From the NCBI RefSeq assembly GCF_018069755.1, contig NZ_JAGQDE010000012.1:1-64000 (forward strand): DNA of 64,000 bases, written 5' to 3'. Positions 18,463 through 27,140 of the stretch are shown here, piece by piece. Positions within the stretch are counted from its first letter, which is position 1, and each line of letters opens with the position of its first letter. The DNA comes from Ideonella aquatica. Its GTDB lineage: Bacteria; Pseudomonadota; Gammaproteobacteria; Burkholderiales; Burkholderiaceae_C. Below the pieces are notes generated by a model. The model saw only the letters and a list, made by a program, of their open reading frames with translations, was not told where the DNA came from and made no database searches. Both the position numbers and the translations under genes were made by a program.

Positions 18463-19472
18463 CGAGCCATCCGGCCGACGGCGCCGCCATCCCCAAGGCG
18501 CAGTTCGATGCCCGCCCGCTGTGGCTGCTGGCCGCGGTGATGGCCATCGGCTGGCCGCTGGTGGGCAGCGGCAGCACCTGGCTGACGCTCACCGTCGCCG
18601 GGCTGGCGATGGGGCTGATCGTCTTCATCATCGCCTCGGGCCTGACGCTGGTCTTCGGCCTGATGGACGTGCTGAACTTCGGCCACGGCGTGTTCATTGC
18701 GGTGGGCGCCTTCGTGGCCACCAGCGTGATGGGTGGCATGGCCGACTGGACCGGCTCGGCCTCGCTGGGCGCCAACCTGGTGGCGGTGGGCGCGGCCATG
18801 GTGGTGGCGATGGCCGTGGCCGGTGCGATCGGCCTGGCCTTCGAGCGGGTGATCGTGCGGCCCGTCTACGGCCAGCACCTCAAGCAGATTCTGATCACGA
18901 TGGGCGGCATGATCATCGGCGAGGAGTTGATCAAGGTGATCTGGGGCCCGGCACAGATCCCGCTGCCGCTGCCTGAAGCCTTGCGCGGCGCCCTCCTGCT
19001 GGGTGACGCCGCGGTCGAGCGCTACCGGCTGCTGGCGGTGGTGATCGGGCTGGCGGTGTTCGTACTGCTGGCCTGGGTGCTGGGGCGCACCAAGCTGGGC
19101 CTGCTGATCCGCGCCGGCGTGCAGGACCGCGAGATGGTCGAGGCCCTGGGCTACCGCGTGCGCCACCTGTTCCTCGGCGTGTTCGTCGCCGGCTCGGCGC
19201 TGGCCGGTCTGGGCGGCGTGCTGTGGGGCCTGTACCAGCAGAGCGTGGTGCCGCAGATCGGTGCGCAGGTCAACACGCTGATCTTCATCGTCATCATCAT
19301 CGGCGGCCTGGGCAGCACGCTGGGCAGCTTTGTCGGCGCGCTGCTGGTGGGCCTGGTGGCCAATTACCTGGGCTTTGTGGCGCCCAAGGCGGCGCTGTTT
19401 TCCAACATCGCGCTGATGATGGCCGTGCTGCTGTGGCGGCCGCAGGGCCTGTACCCGGTGGGAGGGCGCTGA
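18459..19472 (+). CDS. ABC transporter permease, LivH type
   Basis: This 337-residue inner-membrane permease has about eight hydrophobic segments. It shows the LivH signature GLTLVFGLMDVLNFGHGVFIAVGAFVA near residues 60-85, and FERVIVRPVYGQHLKQILITMGGMII. The C-terminal GGLGSTLGSFVGALLVGLV loop is the usual contact with the ATPase. It starts at ATG 18459, overlapping livF; livM begins 4 bp after its stop. Confidence 0.93.
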   Translation: MTSHPADGAAIPKAQFDARPLWLLAAVMAIGWPLVGSGSTWLTLTVAGLAMGLIVFIIASGLTLVFGLMDVLNFGHGVFIAVGAFVATSVMGGMADWTGSASLGANLVAVGAAMVVAMAVAGAIGLAFERVIVRPVYGQHLKQILITMGGMIIGEELIKVIWGPAQIPLPLPEALRGALLLGDAAVERYRLLAVVIGLAVFVLLAWVLGRTKLGLLIRAGVQDREMVEALGYRVRHLFLGVFVAGSALAGLGGVLWGLYQQSVVPQIGAQVNTLIFIVIIIGGLGSTLGSFVGALLVGLVANYLGFVAPKAALFSNIALMMAVLLWRPQGLYPVGGR

Positions 19473-19476
19473 GACC

Positions 19477-20586
19477 ATGCTGATCGATCGCCTGCTGAGT
19501 GCCGATCCGCCGCGCAGCCGCCTGCTGGCCGTGCTGCTGCTGGCCACCGTGCTGGGTCTGGCCTGCGCGCCCTTCCTGTTCCCGGGCGCCAAGGCGCTGG
19601 GCGTGGCGGCCAAGATGCTGGTCTTCATCCTGCTCGTGGCCAGCTACGACCTGCTGCTGGGCTACACCGGCATCGTCAGCTTCGCCCACACCATGTTCTT
19701 CGGCATCGGTGCCTACGGCGTGGCGATCGGCGCCACCCGCCTGGGCGGCGAGGACGGCACCGGCTTCGGCGCACTGCTGATCGGCGTGGCGGGCGCGCTG
19801 GGCTTGTCGCTGGTGCTGGGGCTGCTGATCGGCCTGTTCAGCCTGCGCGTCAAGGCCATCTTCTTCGCCATGATCACGCTGGCGGTGGCGGCGGCCTTCC
19901 AGGGTCTGGCCTCGCAGCTGAGCGATGTCACCGGCGGCGAGGACGGCCTGAGCTTCTCGGTGCCCGAGGTGCTGACGCCGGCCTTCGAACCCTTCGTGGC
20001 CCCGGTGCTGGGCCGCGTGATCGATGGCCAGGTGTTCACCTACTACCTGATCTTCACGGTGGTGCTGATGGTCTTCCTGGCGCTGTTGCGGGCGGTCAAT
20101 TCGCCCTTCGGCCGCGTGCTGCAGGCGATCCGCGAGAACGACTTCCGGGCCGAGGCGATCGGCTACCGCAGCGCGGTCTACCGCACCGGCTCGACCCTGT
20201 TGTCGGCGCTGGTGGCCACGCTGGCCGGCGCGCTGCTGGCGCTGTGGCTGCGCTACACCGGTCCGGACACCACGCTGAGCTTCGAGATCATGCTCGACGT
20301 GCTGCTGATCGTGGTGATCGGCGGCATGGGCACGATGTACGGCGCGGTGCTGGGCTCGGTGCTCTTCGTTTTCGCGCAGAACTACCTGCAAGAAGGTTTG
20401 CGCTGGATGGGCGGCGAAGGCGGCTGGCTGGCTGAGGTGCCGGTACTGGGCGCGCTGGTCTCGCCCGACCGCTGGCTGCTCTGGCTGGGCCTGGGCTTCG
20501 TGCTGTGCGTGTACCACTTCCCCACCGGCCTGGTGGGGCGTTTGCGGGCCCGGTCAACTCCCGGGCCTTCCCCAGCCGGCCATTGA
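19477..20586 (+). CDS. ABC transporter permease, LivM type
   Basis: This 369-residue partner permease has about ten membrane segments. It carries the LivM signature YDLLLGYTGIVSFAHTMFFGIGAYG (near residues 52-76), the long loop RVLQAIRENDFRAEAIGY and the coupling region VVIGGMGTMYGAVLGS. An Arg/Pro-rich tail follows the last segment. It completes the importer. The oligomer hydrolase begins 51 bp downstream, so read-through is likely. Confidence 0.92.
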   Translation: MLIDRLLSADPPRSRLLAVLLLATVLGLACAPFLFPGAKALGVAAKMLVFILLVASYDLLLGYTGIVSFAHTMFFGIGAYGVAIGATRLGGEDGTGFGALLIGVAGALGLSLVLGLLIGLFSLRVKAIFFAMITLAVAAAFQGLASQLSDVTGGEDGLSFSVPEVLTPAFEPFVAPVLGRVIDGQVFTYYLIFTVVLMVFLALLRAVNSPFGRVLQAIRENDFRAEAIGYRSAVYRTGSTLLSALVATLAGALLALWLRYTGPDTTLSFEIMLDVLLIVVIGGMGTMYGAVLGSVLFVFAQNYLQEGLRWMGGEGGWLAEVPVLGALVSPDRWLLWLGLGFVLCVYHFPTGLVGRLRARSTPGPSPAGH

Positions 20587-20637
20587 CCAGGTGGACCGGT
20601 TTCGATGACATCCCGTCGACACCACGAGGAGACAGCC

Positions 20638-22806
20638 GTGAACACACATCGACCGACCTGGCGGCCCCTGGCCGCAGCCACCCTGGTGGCCCTGATGGGC
20701 CCGGCGCTGGCCGAGGCCGCGAAGTCCAGTGAGCTCCAACCCAACCGCCTGCCTGGCGCGGTGCGCGGGCCGGTGATCGAAACCGTCTACGACGGCGTCA
20801 GCAACGACCTGCTGACCGCCGGCCTGGGCAAGACCGGTCTGATGGGCGGCACGCCCGCCTATGTCAACCCGGCCGCGCCCACCGCGGCCGAGCTGCGTCG
20901 CAACGCCATCTACGTCAACTACCGCGCGCTGGTCGACTACACCGCTGCTGGCGGGATGGGCGTGTTCTACGGCCCCAACATCGATGTCAATGGCCAGGAC
21001 ACGCTGGGCGAGGGCAAGGTGCCTGGCCGCGAATACATCGCCTGGTCCGACGACGGCAGCGGCCAGCGCAACGTGACGCTGATGGTGCAATTGCCCGACA
21101 GCTTCAACCCGGCGGCGCCGTGCATCGTCAGCGCCACCTCGTCGGGCTCGCGCGGCGTCTATGGCGCGATCGCCACCGCCGGTGAGTGGGGGCTGAAGCG
21201 CGGCTGCGCGGTGGCCTACACCGACAAGGGCACCGGCAACGGTCTGCACGACCTGATGAGCGGTGCGGTGATGGCCCGCGACGGCACGCTGCTCAACGCC
21301 GCCACCGCCGGCACCGAAGCGATCTTCCAGGCCCAGCTGACCGAGGAGCAGCGCGCTGCGTTCAATGCCGCCACGCCCAACCGCGTGGCCTACAAGCACG
21401 CGCATTCGCAGCGCAACCCCGAAAAGGACTGGGGCCGCCACACGCTGGACGCGATCCGGCTGGCCTTCTGGGCCATCAATGAACGCTTTGGTGCGCCCGA
21501 CCCCAATCGGCCCAAGCATCACCTCGCCACGATCACGCCCGAGCAGACCCTGGTCATCGCCTCCAGCGTGTCCAATGGCGGCGGTGCCGCGCTGGCGGCG
21601 GCCGAGCAGGACCGAGACGGCCTGATCGACGGCGTGGCGGTGAGCGAGCCCAATGCCAGCCCGCAGGGCTCGCACCGGGTGAAGATCCAGCAGGGCGACC
21701 GCAGGATCCAGACCGTCGGCCGTCCGCTGGTCGACTACTTCACCTTCGCCAACGTCTACCAGCCTTGCGCGCTGCTGTCGGACCAGGCCGGGCTGTCGCT
21801 CAACGCGGCCTTCTGGCCCGCAGCCTTCACGACGATTGCGCAGAACCGCTGCGCAGCCCTGGCCAGCAAGGGCTTGCTGACCGGCGCCACGCTGGCCGAG
21901 CAGGCGAACGACGCGCTGGCGCGCATGCTGGCCTATGGCTGGCAGCCCGAGAGCAACTTCCTGCAGCAGTCGCACTTCCGTTTCGCCACCAACTCGATCG
22001 CCGTCACCTACGTCAATGCGGCGGGTGGCTTCAGTGTGCTGGACAACGTCTGCGGCTTCAGCATGGCCAACACTGACGCCAACGGCAGTCCGACGGCCCA
22101 GGTGCCGGTGGTACAGGCCGGCCTGTTTGCCAGCGGCAACGGCGTGCCGCCGACCAGCGGGGTCAACATCGTCTACAACCCCTCGGTGGGGGGCGCCAAG
22201 CTGGACTTCGTGGCCATCTCGCCGTCCACCAGCCAGTTCGACTTCGCGCTCGACGGCGCGCTGTGCCTGCGCTCGCTGGCTCTGGGCGTGGATGCTGTCA
22301 CCGGTGCGCCGCTGCAAGGGGATCTGGCCCTGCAGTCGTACCGCGTGCGGGCCGGCGTCGACAGCGTGCGGCCCCTGGGTCGCCTGAAGGGCAAGCCCAC
22401 GCTGATCGTGGCCGGGCGCAATGATGCCCTGCTGCCGGTCAACCACACCGCACGCGCCTACTACGTTGTCAGCCGAATCAAGGACGACGCCGACAACATC
22501 CGGCTGGTCGAGGTCACCAACGCCCAGCACTTCGACGGCTTCATCGCCTTCGGCGCGCTGATGGGCTACGACACCCGCTTCATTCCACTGCACGTCTACT
22601 TCAACCGCGCGATGGATGCGATGTGGGCGCACCTGAAGGACGGCGCTGCGCTGCCGCCCAGCCAGGTGGTGCGCACCGTGCCCCGGGGTGGCGTCAGCGG
22701 CGCCGCTCCGGCGCTGACGGCCGCCAACGTGCCGCCGATCGCCGACTCGCCGGCTCCGGGCGACCTCATCACCCAGCAGCGCAACCGCCTGTACGTGCCC
22801 GACTGA
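20638..22806 (+). CDS. D-3-hydroxybutyrate oligomer hydrolase
   Basis: This enzyme splits soluble 3-hydroxybutyrate oligomers released by PHB depolymerases into monomers. The start is GTG 20638, with GAGGAG 7 nt upstream; an ATG at 20605 in frame lacks such a site. The 722-residue product has a signal peptide (PLAAATLVALMGPALAEA). It follows the oligomer-hydrolase family along its whole length (NDLLTAGLGKTGL, GVFYGPNIDVNGQDTLGEGKVPGREYIAW, YTDKGTGNGLHDLM). The likely nucleophile is Ser312 in SVSNGGG, and HFDGF near the end suits the catalytic His. It extends the PHB operon after the permeases. Confidence 0.92.
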   Translation: MNTHRPTWRPLAAATLVALMGPALAEAAKSSELQPNRLPGAVRGPVIETVYDGVSNDLLTAGLGKTGLMGGTPAYVNPAAPTAAELRRNAIYVNYRALVDYTAAGGMGVFYGPNIDVNGQDTLGEGKVPGREYIAWSDDGSGQRNVTLMVQLPDSFNPAAPCIVSATSSGSRGVYGAIATAGEWGLKRGCAVAYTDKGTGNGLHDLMSGAVMARDGTLLNAATAGTEAIFQAQLTEEQRAAFNAATPNRVAYKHAHSQRNPEKDWGRHTLDAIRLAFWAINERFGAPDPNRPKHHLATITPEQTLVIASSVSNGGGAALAAAEQDRDGLIDGVAVSEPNASPQGSHRVKIQQGDRRIQTVGRPLVDYFTFANVYQPCALLSDQAGLSLNAAFWPAAFTTIAQNRCAALASKGLLTGATLAEQANDALARMLAYGWQPESNFLQQSHFRFATNSIAVTYVNAAGGFSVLDNVCGFSMANTDANGSPTAQVPVVQAGLFASGNGVPPTSGVNIVYNPSVGGAKLDFVAISPSTSQFDFALDGALCLRSLALGVDAVTGAPLQGDLALQSYRVRAGVDSVRPLGRLKGKPTLIVAGRNDALLPVNHTARAYYVVSRIKDDADNIRLVEVTNAQHFDGFIAFGALMGYDTRFIPLHVYFNRAMDAMWAHLKDGAALPPSQVVRTVPRGGVSGAAPALTAANVPPIADSPAPGDLITQQRNRLYVPD

Positions 22807-22822
22807 CCGATCGGGAGCCGCG

Positions 22823-23662
22823 ATGTCGCACACCTCGAACTACCTGCGCTGCCTGGAGCGCGAGCTCCACTACACCGAGTGGGGCGCGGGACAGCCCGAG
22901 ACGGTGATCGCCTGGCACGGCCTGGCGCGTACCGGCAGGGACATGGACGACATCGCGGCCCATCTGTCCACGCGCTGGCGCGTGATCTGCCCGGACACCA
23001 TCGGCCGCGGCCTCAGTCAGTGGAGCCCGGACCCGGGCGCCGAGTACTGCCTGGACTTCTATGTGCGCCTGGCCGAGTCGCTGCTGGACCAGCTGGGCGT
23101 GCGTGAATGCCTGTGGCTGGGCACCTCGATGGGCGGCGCGATCGGCCTGCGCGCCGCCGCCGGCCGACTGCGCGGGCGCATCCGGCGTCTGGTGCTGAAC
23201 GACATGGGCCCGGAGATTGCCACATCGGCGGTAGAGCGCATCCGCACCTACGCCGGCAGCCCGGCCAGCTTTGCCACCGTGGGCGAACTGGAACAGTACT
23301 TCCGCAGCATCTACGCGCCCTACGGCTGGCTCAGCGACGCCCAGTGGCGCCGCCTGACCGAAACCAGCGTGCGCCGCCTGCCCGACGGCCGCGTGACGCC
23401 GCACTACGACCCGCAGATGGTGCGCCAGTTCATCGACCATCCCGCCGACTACGACCAGTGGCCGCAGTGGGACAGCCTGGACATCCCGGTGCTGTGCCTG
23501 CGCGGCGAACACTCCGACCTGCTGGAGGCGCCGGTGGCCGAGCAGATGCGTCTGCGCGGTCCGCGGGCCACCGTGGTGACCGTGCCTGGCTGCGGCCATG
23601 CGCCAGCGCTGAACACGCCGGCCCAGTTCGCGCTGGTGGAGGACTTCCTCGGCGGCGACTGA
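22823..23662 (+). CDS. Alpha/beta-fold hydrolase
   Basis: This 279-residue serine hydrolase has no signal peptide and is likely cytoplasmic. The oxyanion HGxx motif is WHGLARTGRD, the nucleophile is Ser102 in GTSMGG, the acid is in RGEHSDLL, and the catalytic His is in GCGHAPALNTP. It starts 16 bp after the oligomer hydrolase stop and is the last gene of the operon. A role in final cleavage of imported hydroxybutyrate dimers is attractive but not shown by sequence; many esterases share this fold. Confidence 0.9.
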   Translation: MSHTSNYLRCLERELHYTEWGAGQPETVIAWHGLARTGRDMDDIAAHLSTRWRVICPDTIGRGLSQWSPDPGAEYCLDFYVRLAESLLDQLGVRECLWLGTSMGGAIGLRAAAGRLRGRIRRLVLNDMGPEIATSAVERIRTYAGSPASFATVGELEQYFRSIYAPYGWLSDAQWRRLTETSVRRLPDGRVTPHYDPQMVRQFIDHPADYDQWPQWDSLDIPVLCLRGEHSDLLEAPVAEQMRLRGPRATVVTVPGCGHAPALNTPAQFALVEDFLGGD

Positions 23663-23890
23663 TCGACGCGGGGCGTCACGCACGAGACCCTCCACAGGCG
23701 CGTCGGCGACCGCCTCGATGGTCGGCACCTGGTGCTTCAGGTCGAGCTGACCCTGGGCGCGCAGAGTGTGGTGTTGAATCTTGACGACTGTGTCGAGATC
23801 GCGTTCAAGGTGTTCAAAGCCTGTCCCTGAACCGGCCTTCAGGCCGCCGCTGGGCGCAGCGTGGTACCCGAGCGCGCTGCGGCCCCAGCC
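23663..23890. other. Intergenic stretch with no recognised gene
   Basis: This 228-bp gap separates two convergent genes. The frame of the hydrolase reopens directly after its TGA for about 55 codons (TRGVTHETLHRRVGDRLDG and onward) with protein-like composition but no start codon. The minus strand is also open across most of it. A short palindrome (CGGCCT-TC-AGGCCG, 23833-23846) is the only structure seen. It could be the remnant of an ancestral C-terminus or a lost gene. Confidence 0.4.
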
Positions 23891-24955
23891 TCACGGAGCC
23901 GCCCCCTGGTCGGGCAAGCGGCGCAGCATCACCGCCTTCAGTTTGTCCTGCGCAATATTGACCGCGAGGCCCACCACATGGCCGGCGTCATTGATGGCGT
24001 GGACCGACACCAGCCGCCACTGGGCCTGCTGCGCCGCCGGCAGCAACTGCGCAAGCCAGCGCATCTTTCCGTCGCTGTACAGAAAGGGCCCGGCGTGATT
24101 GCCCGCCACCCGGTCGCCGACCACTTCGCCGGCCGCATTGATCCCATAGCCGTAGCTGCGTGCGCCGAGGTGGGTCTCCAGGTCGGTGGTCACGCCGTCG
24201 CGGTGGATGTAGGCATGATCCCAGCTCATGTGGCGCCCGGCCTGCGAATAGCCGGTGACCCAGCCCTGCCGATTGACAGCCAGGGCCCGCGTGTAGCGGC
24301 TGCCCGCCAGACCAAAGCTCTCCTTGAGCTCGCCGTCCTGCCACAGGGCCCCCAGCTGGACCTCCATCCCGTCGACGCTGCGGCTGTGATGACCAACCAC
24401 TTGTCCGGCGTCGTTGATCGCCCAGGCCTCGCTGGGCAGGCCGGGCTGCGGCACTGGCAAGTCTGTCCATTGCCCGTCGCGCATCACGAACGCACGCGTG
24501 GCTTGACCGATCGTTGAGCGCGAGCCGGCCACCTCGCCCAGGCTGTTGACACCCCTGGCAACGGCATTCCCCGCGGGTGGCCGATACAGCGTGGTGACGC
24601 CACCCAGCGTGACGAAGACAGGAAAGTCGGTGCCATAGACATCCAGGTTGCCGGCCACATGGCCGGCATCGCTGATGGCTTCTGCCACGCCGCCGCGATA
24701 GGGCTGGTCGGTGCGCTGCACCAGGCGCTGCGCCCGGCCATCGATGAACCGCACCGGCTGCTGGTTGCGGTTGCTGCGCAGTACCGTGTAGCCCACCACC
24801 TTGTCGGTGTTGTTGATTGCAGTGGCTGAGCTCTGGTGGACCTCGCTGCTCGCCGCCAGGTCCACCAACTCGTAGCGCAGCGCCGCGGCGGCAGCGGCAT
24901 TGACCACACCGGCCAGCGCCGCCATCACCGCCCAGCTCCACAGGTATCGTTTCAT
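23891..24955 (-). CDS. Secreted HAF-repeat protein (cassette A)
   Basis: The 354-residue protein begins at ATG 24955 with a signal peptide (LWSWAVMAALAGVVNAAAAA). It consists almost entirely of HAF-type repeats, about 35-50 residues each: SATAINNTDKVVGYT, AEAISDAGHVAGN, ARGVNSLGEVAGS, AWAINDAGQVVGH, ALAVNRQGWVTGY, GYGINAAGEVVGD and VHAINDAGHVVGL. These repeats predict an extracellular beta-propeller-like fold. The function is unknown. It is divergent from the small secreted protein at 25135, and the same arrangement recurs at 30632-32466 with homologous sequences. Confidence 0.87.
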   Translation of the reverse strand: MKRYLWSWAVMAALAGVVNAAAAAALRYELVDLAASSEVHQSSATAINNTDKVVGYTVLRSNRNQQPVRFIDGRAQRLVQRTDQPYRGGVAEAISDAGHVAGNLDVYGTDFPVFVTLGGVTTLYRPPAGNAVARGVNSLGEVAGSRSTIGQATRAFVMRDGQWTDLPVPQPGLPSEAWAINDAGQVVGHHSRSVDGMEVQLGALWQDGELKESFGLAGSRYTRALAVNRQGWVTGYSQAGRHMSWDHAYIHRDGVTTDLETHLGARSYGYGINAAGEVVGDRVAGNHAGPFLYSDGKMRWLAQLLPAAQQAQWRLVSVHAINDAGHVVGLAVNIAQDKLKAVMLRRLPDQGAAP

Positions 24956-25036
24956 CGGGCCATCTCCCACGAGCACACCCTGTGCACCGTTGGGCACTGT
25001 GCTGCTGCCGGGGACGGCTGTGCATCCCTAGTCTGG

Positions 25037-25054
25037 CCCCCTTGCCCAAGGGGG
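25037..25054. promoter_or_regulatory. Palindrome in the divergent promoter of cassette A
   Basis: CCCCCTTG-CC-CAAGGGGG is a perfect 8-bp inverted repeat lying between the HAF gene and the small secreted-protein gene. It sits about 80 bp from each start. It could bind a dimeric regulator of both genes. No clear counterpart is seen in the second cassette. Confidence 0.35.
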
Positions 25055-25071
25055 GATCGTTGTCGCCCCGG

Positions 25072-25100
25072 TTGCGGCGCCACGGCCATCTCGCTAGGCT
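25072..25100 (+). promoter_or_regulatory. Sigma70-like promoter for the small secreted protein
   Basis: TTGCGG and TAGGCT are spaced by 17 bp, 34 bp upstream of the ATG at 25135. The match to consensus is partial but the spacing and position are right for a GC-rich genome. Confidence 0.35.
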
Positions 25101-25134
25101 GGTCGCCTGTTTTGCCGGCCGCTGGAGTTCACCC

Positions 25135-25689
25135 ATGTCTGTGCGTCCCCTTCGTCATCGTCATGGCCTTCGAGCCCTGGTCTGCGGTGCCGCTGCCTGG
25201 CTGGCCAGCGCCTGCTGGGCCTACCCGTTGAACCTGGACAACACCGTGATGCGGTCGGTGGTTCAGGAGCAGGTGCGAGGGGTTCGCCATGTGCTTGTTC
25301 ACCTCGCGAAGGGGGCGACGCTGGATGAGCGCCACCTGGTCAAGAACGACACGGGCAAGGTGGATGCGCGCGTGCATGCCACGCTGTCCCAGGTTGGCGA
25401 TGACAGCTACGTGTTGCAGCTGCAGTCGCAGGACCTGGGCTCGGCCGACCACTACCGTTTTCACGTCCGCCTGGATCTGCCCAAGGAGATCAGTTGCCGG
25501 TTTGGCTATTGGACCGTGGTCGATACCAATCTGCTGGCGGACGATCTGACCAGCGGTGCGAAGCCCGTGTATTGGTACACCCTCGATGACGAACTCCACG
25601 TGTCCTTCCACCGCGCGCAGCGCACCCCGATGCAGTTCACCGCGGGCCAGTTGCAGCTGTACTTCAGGGTCGTCGAGGCCTGCGTCTGA
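25135..25689 (+). CDS. Small secreted protein of unknown family (cassette A)
   Basis: I do not recognise a named family. The 184-residue protein starts at ATG 25135 with GGAG 8 nt upstream and has a signal peptide (GLRALVCGAAAWLASACWA). The mature part begins with LDNTVMRSVVQEQV and contains LDERHLVKN, DARVHATL and LQSQDLGSADHY. Two cysteines in the mature part (SCRFG and the last-but-one residue) could pair. It is clearly homologous to the protein at 31918-32466, which shares LDxTxM, LDERHL, a QS-D-G-A-H stretch and the final Cys. It faces a HAF-repeat gene in both copies. Confidence 0.85.
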   Translation: MSVRPLRHRHGLRALVCGAAAWLASACWAYPLNLDNTVMRSVVQEQVRGVRHVLVHLAKGATLDERHLVKNDTGKVDARVHATLSQVGDDSYVLQLQSQDLGSADHYRFHVRLDLPKEISCRFGYWTVVDTNLLADDLTSGAKPVYWYTLDDELHVSFHRAQRTPMQFTAGQLQLYFRVVEACV

Positions 25690-25712
25690 ACCCGTCTGCT
25701 GCCCGATGGGGC

Positions 25713-27140
25713 GTGGCCGCGCTGGTGTTGGCCGCGCTGGGCTGCGGCCTGCTGTGGCGCCTGGATGACGCGCAGCGACGCGAGACCTTTGACACCCAAG
25801 CCCGCATCGCCCACCGTCTGCTGAGCCAGCATGCGCTGCAGATGGAGGCGGTGCTGGCCACGCTGACCCTGGTGGCCGCCGGCCCGGAGGGCGGCGACGC
25901 CGCGCGCCGCCTGCCGGCGCTGCTGCCCGCGGTGCGCAGCGTGCAGCAGCGCACCGACCCGCAGGCCTGGGCCGACGCGCGTTTGCAGGCGGCCGAGCTG
26001 CGTTCGCGCGAGAGTCACCGCGCGGTGCTGGTGCGGCTGGACCCTGCCGCGCCGCGCGCGCTGCTGCTGCGTGCGGGCCAGCCCAGCAGCTACGCGCTGG
26101 AGGTGGACCTGTCGCAGCCGCTGCGCGAGGCCGACTGGCCGGTGGCGCCGGGCTCGGCGGTGTCGGTGGCCCTGGTGCCGGCCGACCGGCCGCCGCTGCT
26201 GCTGCAGCCGGGCGCCTCGACAAGCACGGTGCTGGGCCGCTACGAGGCGCGCAAGCACCTGGCCGCTGACAGCCTGCCGGTGGACGTGGTGCTGCAGCAG
26301 CCCTGGGGCTGGGCGCAACTGCCCTGGCTGGCCTGGGCCCTGTGGACGTTGCTGTGCACCGCGACCACACTGCTGGTGCGTGCCGCCTGGCGCCAGCGCC
26401 AGGCTCGCCGCCGCGCCGAGGAGTGGCTGCGCCTGGGCCAGGTGGCGCGGCTGAACACGCTGGGCGAGCTGGCTGCGGGCATGGCCCATGAGCTGAACCA
26501 GCCGCTGACCGCGGTGCTGGCCAATACCCAGGCGGCCGGCCGGCTGCTCGATGAGCACCCGCCCGAGCTGGCCACCGCGCGCCAGGCGATGACCCAGGCC
26601 GCCGCCCAGGCGCGCCGCGCCAGCGAGGTGCTGTCCCGCTTGCGCCAGGCCCTGGCGCGGCCCGACGAGCCGCCGCCCAGCAGCAGCTTGCGCCTGGAGG
26701 CCGCGGCGCGCGCAGCACTGGATCTGCTGGACCCCGAGGCCCAGGCGCTGGGCGTGCGCCCGCAACTGCAGGTGGCCCCCAGCGCCGCCGCGGTGCGCGC
26801 CGATCCGGTGGCGGTGGAGCAGATCCTGCACAACCTGCTGCGCAACGCGCTGCAGGCCCTGGCGGCGGTGCCCACCAACGAGCGCCGGCTGACCGTGCAG
26901 GTCGAGGCCGATGCCCAGGCGGCGCACCTCAGCGTCATCGACAGCGGCGAAGGCCTGGCGCCCGAGGTGGCGGCGCGGCTGTTCCAGCCCTTTGTCAGCA
27001 CCCGCGAAGGCGGACTGGGCCTGGGGCTGAGCCTGAGCGAGTCACTGGCCCAGGCGCAAGGCGGCGCGCTGACGCTGCAGCCGCTGGCCGAGCGCGGCGC
27101 CGCCTTTCGTCTCAGCCTGCCGCGAGCGCAGGCCACGTGA
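25713..27140 (+). CDS. Membrane sensor histidine kinase
   Basis: The 475-residue kinase starts at about GTG 25713; an upstream CTG cannot be excluded. A first membrane segment (VAALVLAALGCGLLWRL) is followed by a roughly 180-residue periplasmic sensor domain. A second membrane segment (LPWLAWALWTLLCTATTLLV), the phospho-acceptor motif GMAHELNQPLTAV and an ATPase domain follow (NLLRNALQAL, DSGEGL, GGLGLGLSLS). The HELNQPL motif is typical of DctB/FixL-like kinases paired with FixJ-type regulators. It overlaps the response regulator gene downstream (TGATG). Confidence 0.9.
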   Translation: MAALVLAALGCGLLWRLDDAQRRETFDTQARIAHRLLSQHALQMEAVLATLTLVAAGPEGGDAARRLPALLPAVRSVQQRTDPQAWADARLQAAELRSRESHRAVLVRLDPAAPRALLLRAGQPSSYALEVDLSQPLREADWPVAPGSAVSVALVPADRPPLLLQPGASTSTVLGRYEARKHLAADSLPVDVVLQQPWGWAQLPWLAWALWTLLCTATTLLVRAAWRQRQARRRAEEWLRLGQVARLNTLGELAAGMAHELNQPLTAVLANTQAAGRLLDEHPPELATARQAMTQAAAQARRASEVLSRLRQALARPDEPPPSSSLRLEAAARAALDLLDPEAQALGVRPQLQVAPSAAAVRADPVAVEQILHNLLRNALQALAAVPTNERRLTVQVEADAQAAHLSVIDSGEGLAPEVAARLFQPFVSTREGGLGLGLSLSESLAQAQGGALTLQPLAERGAAFRLSLPRAQAT

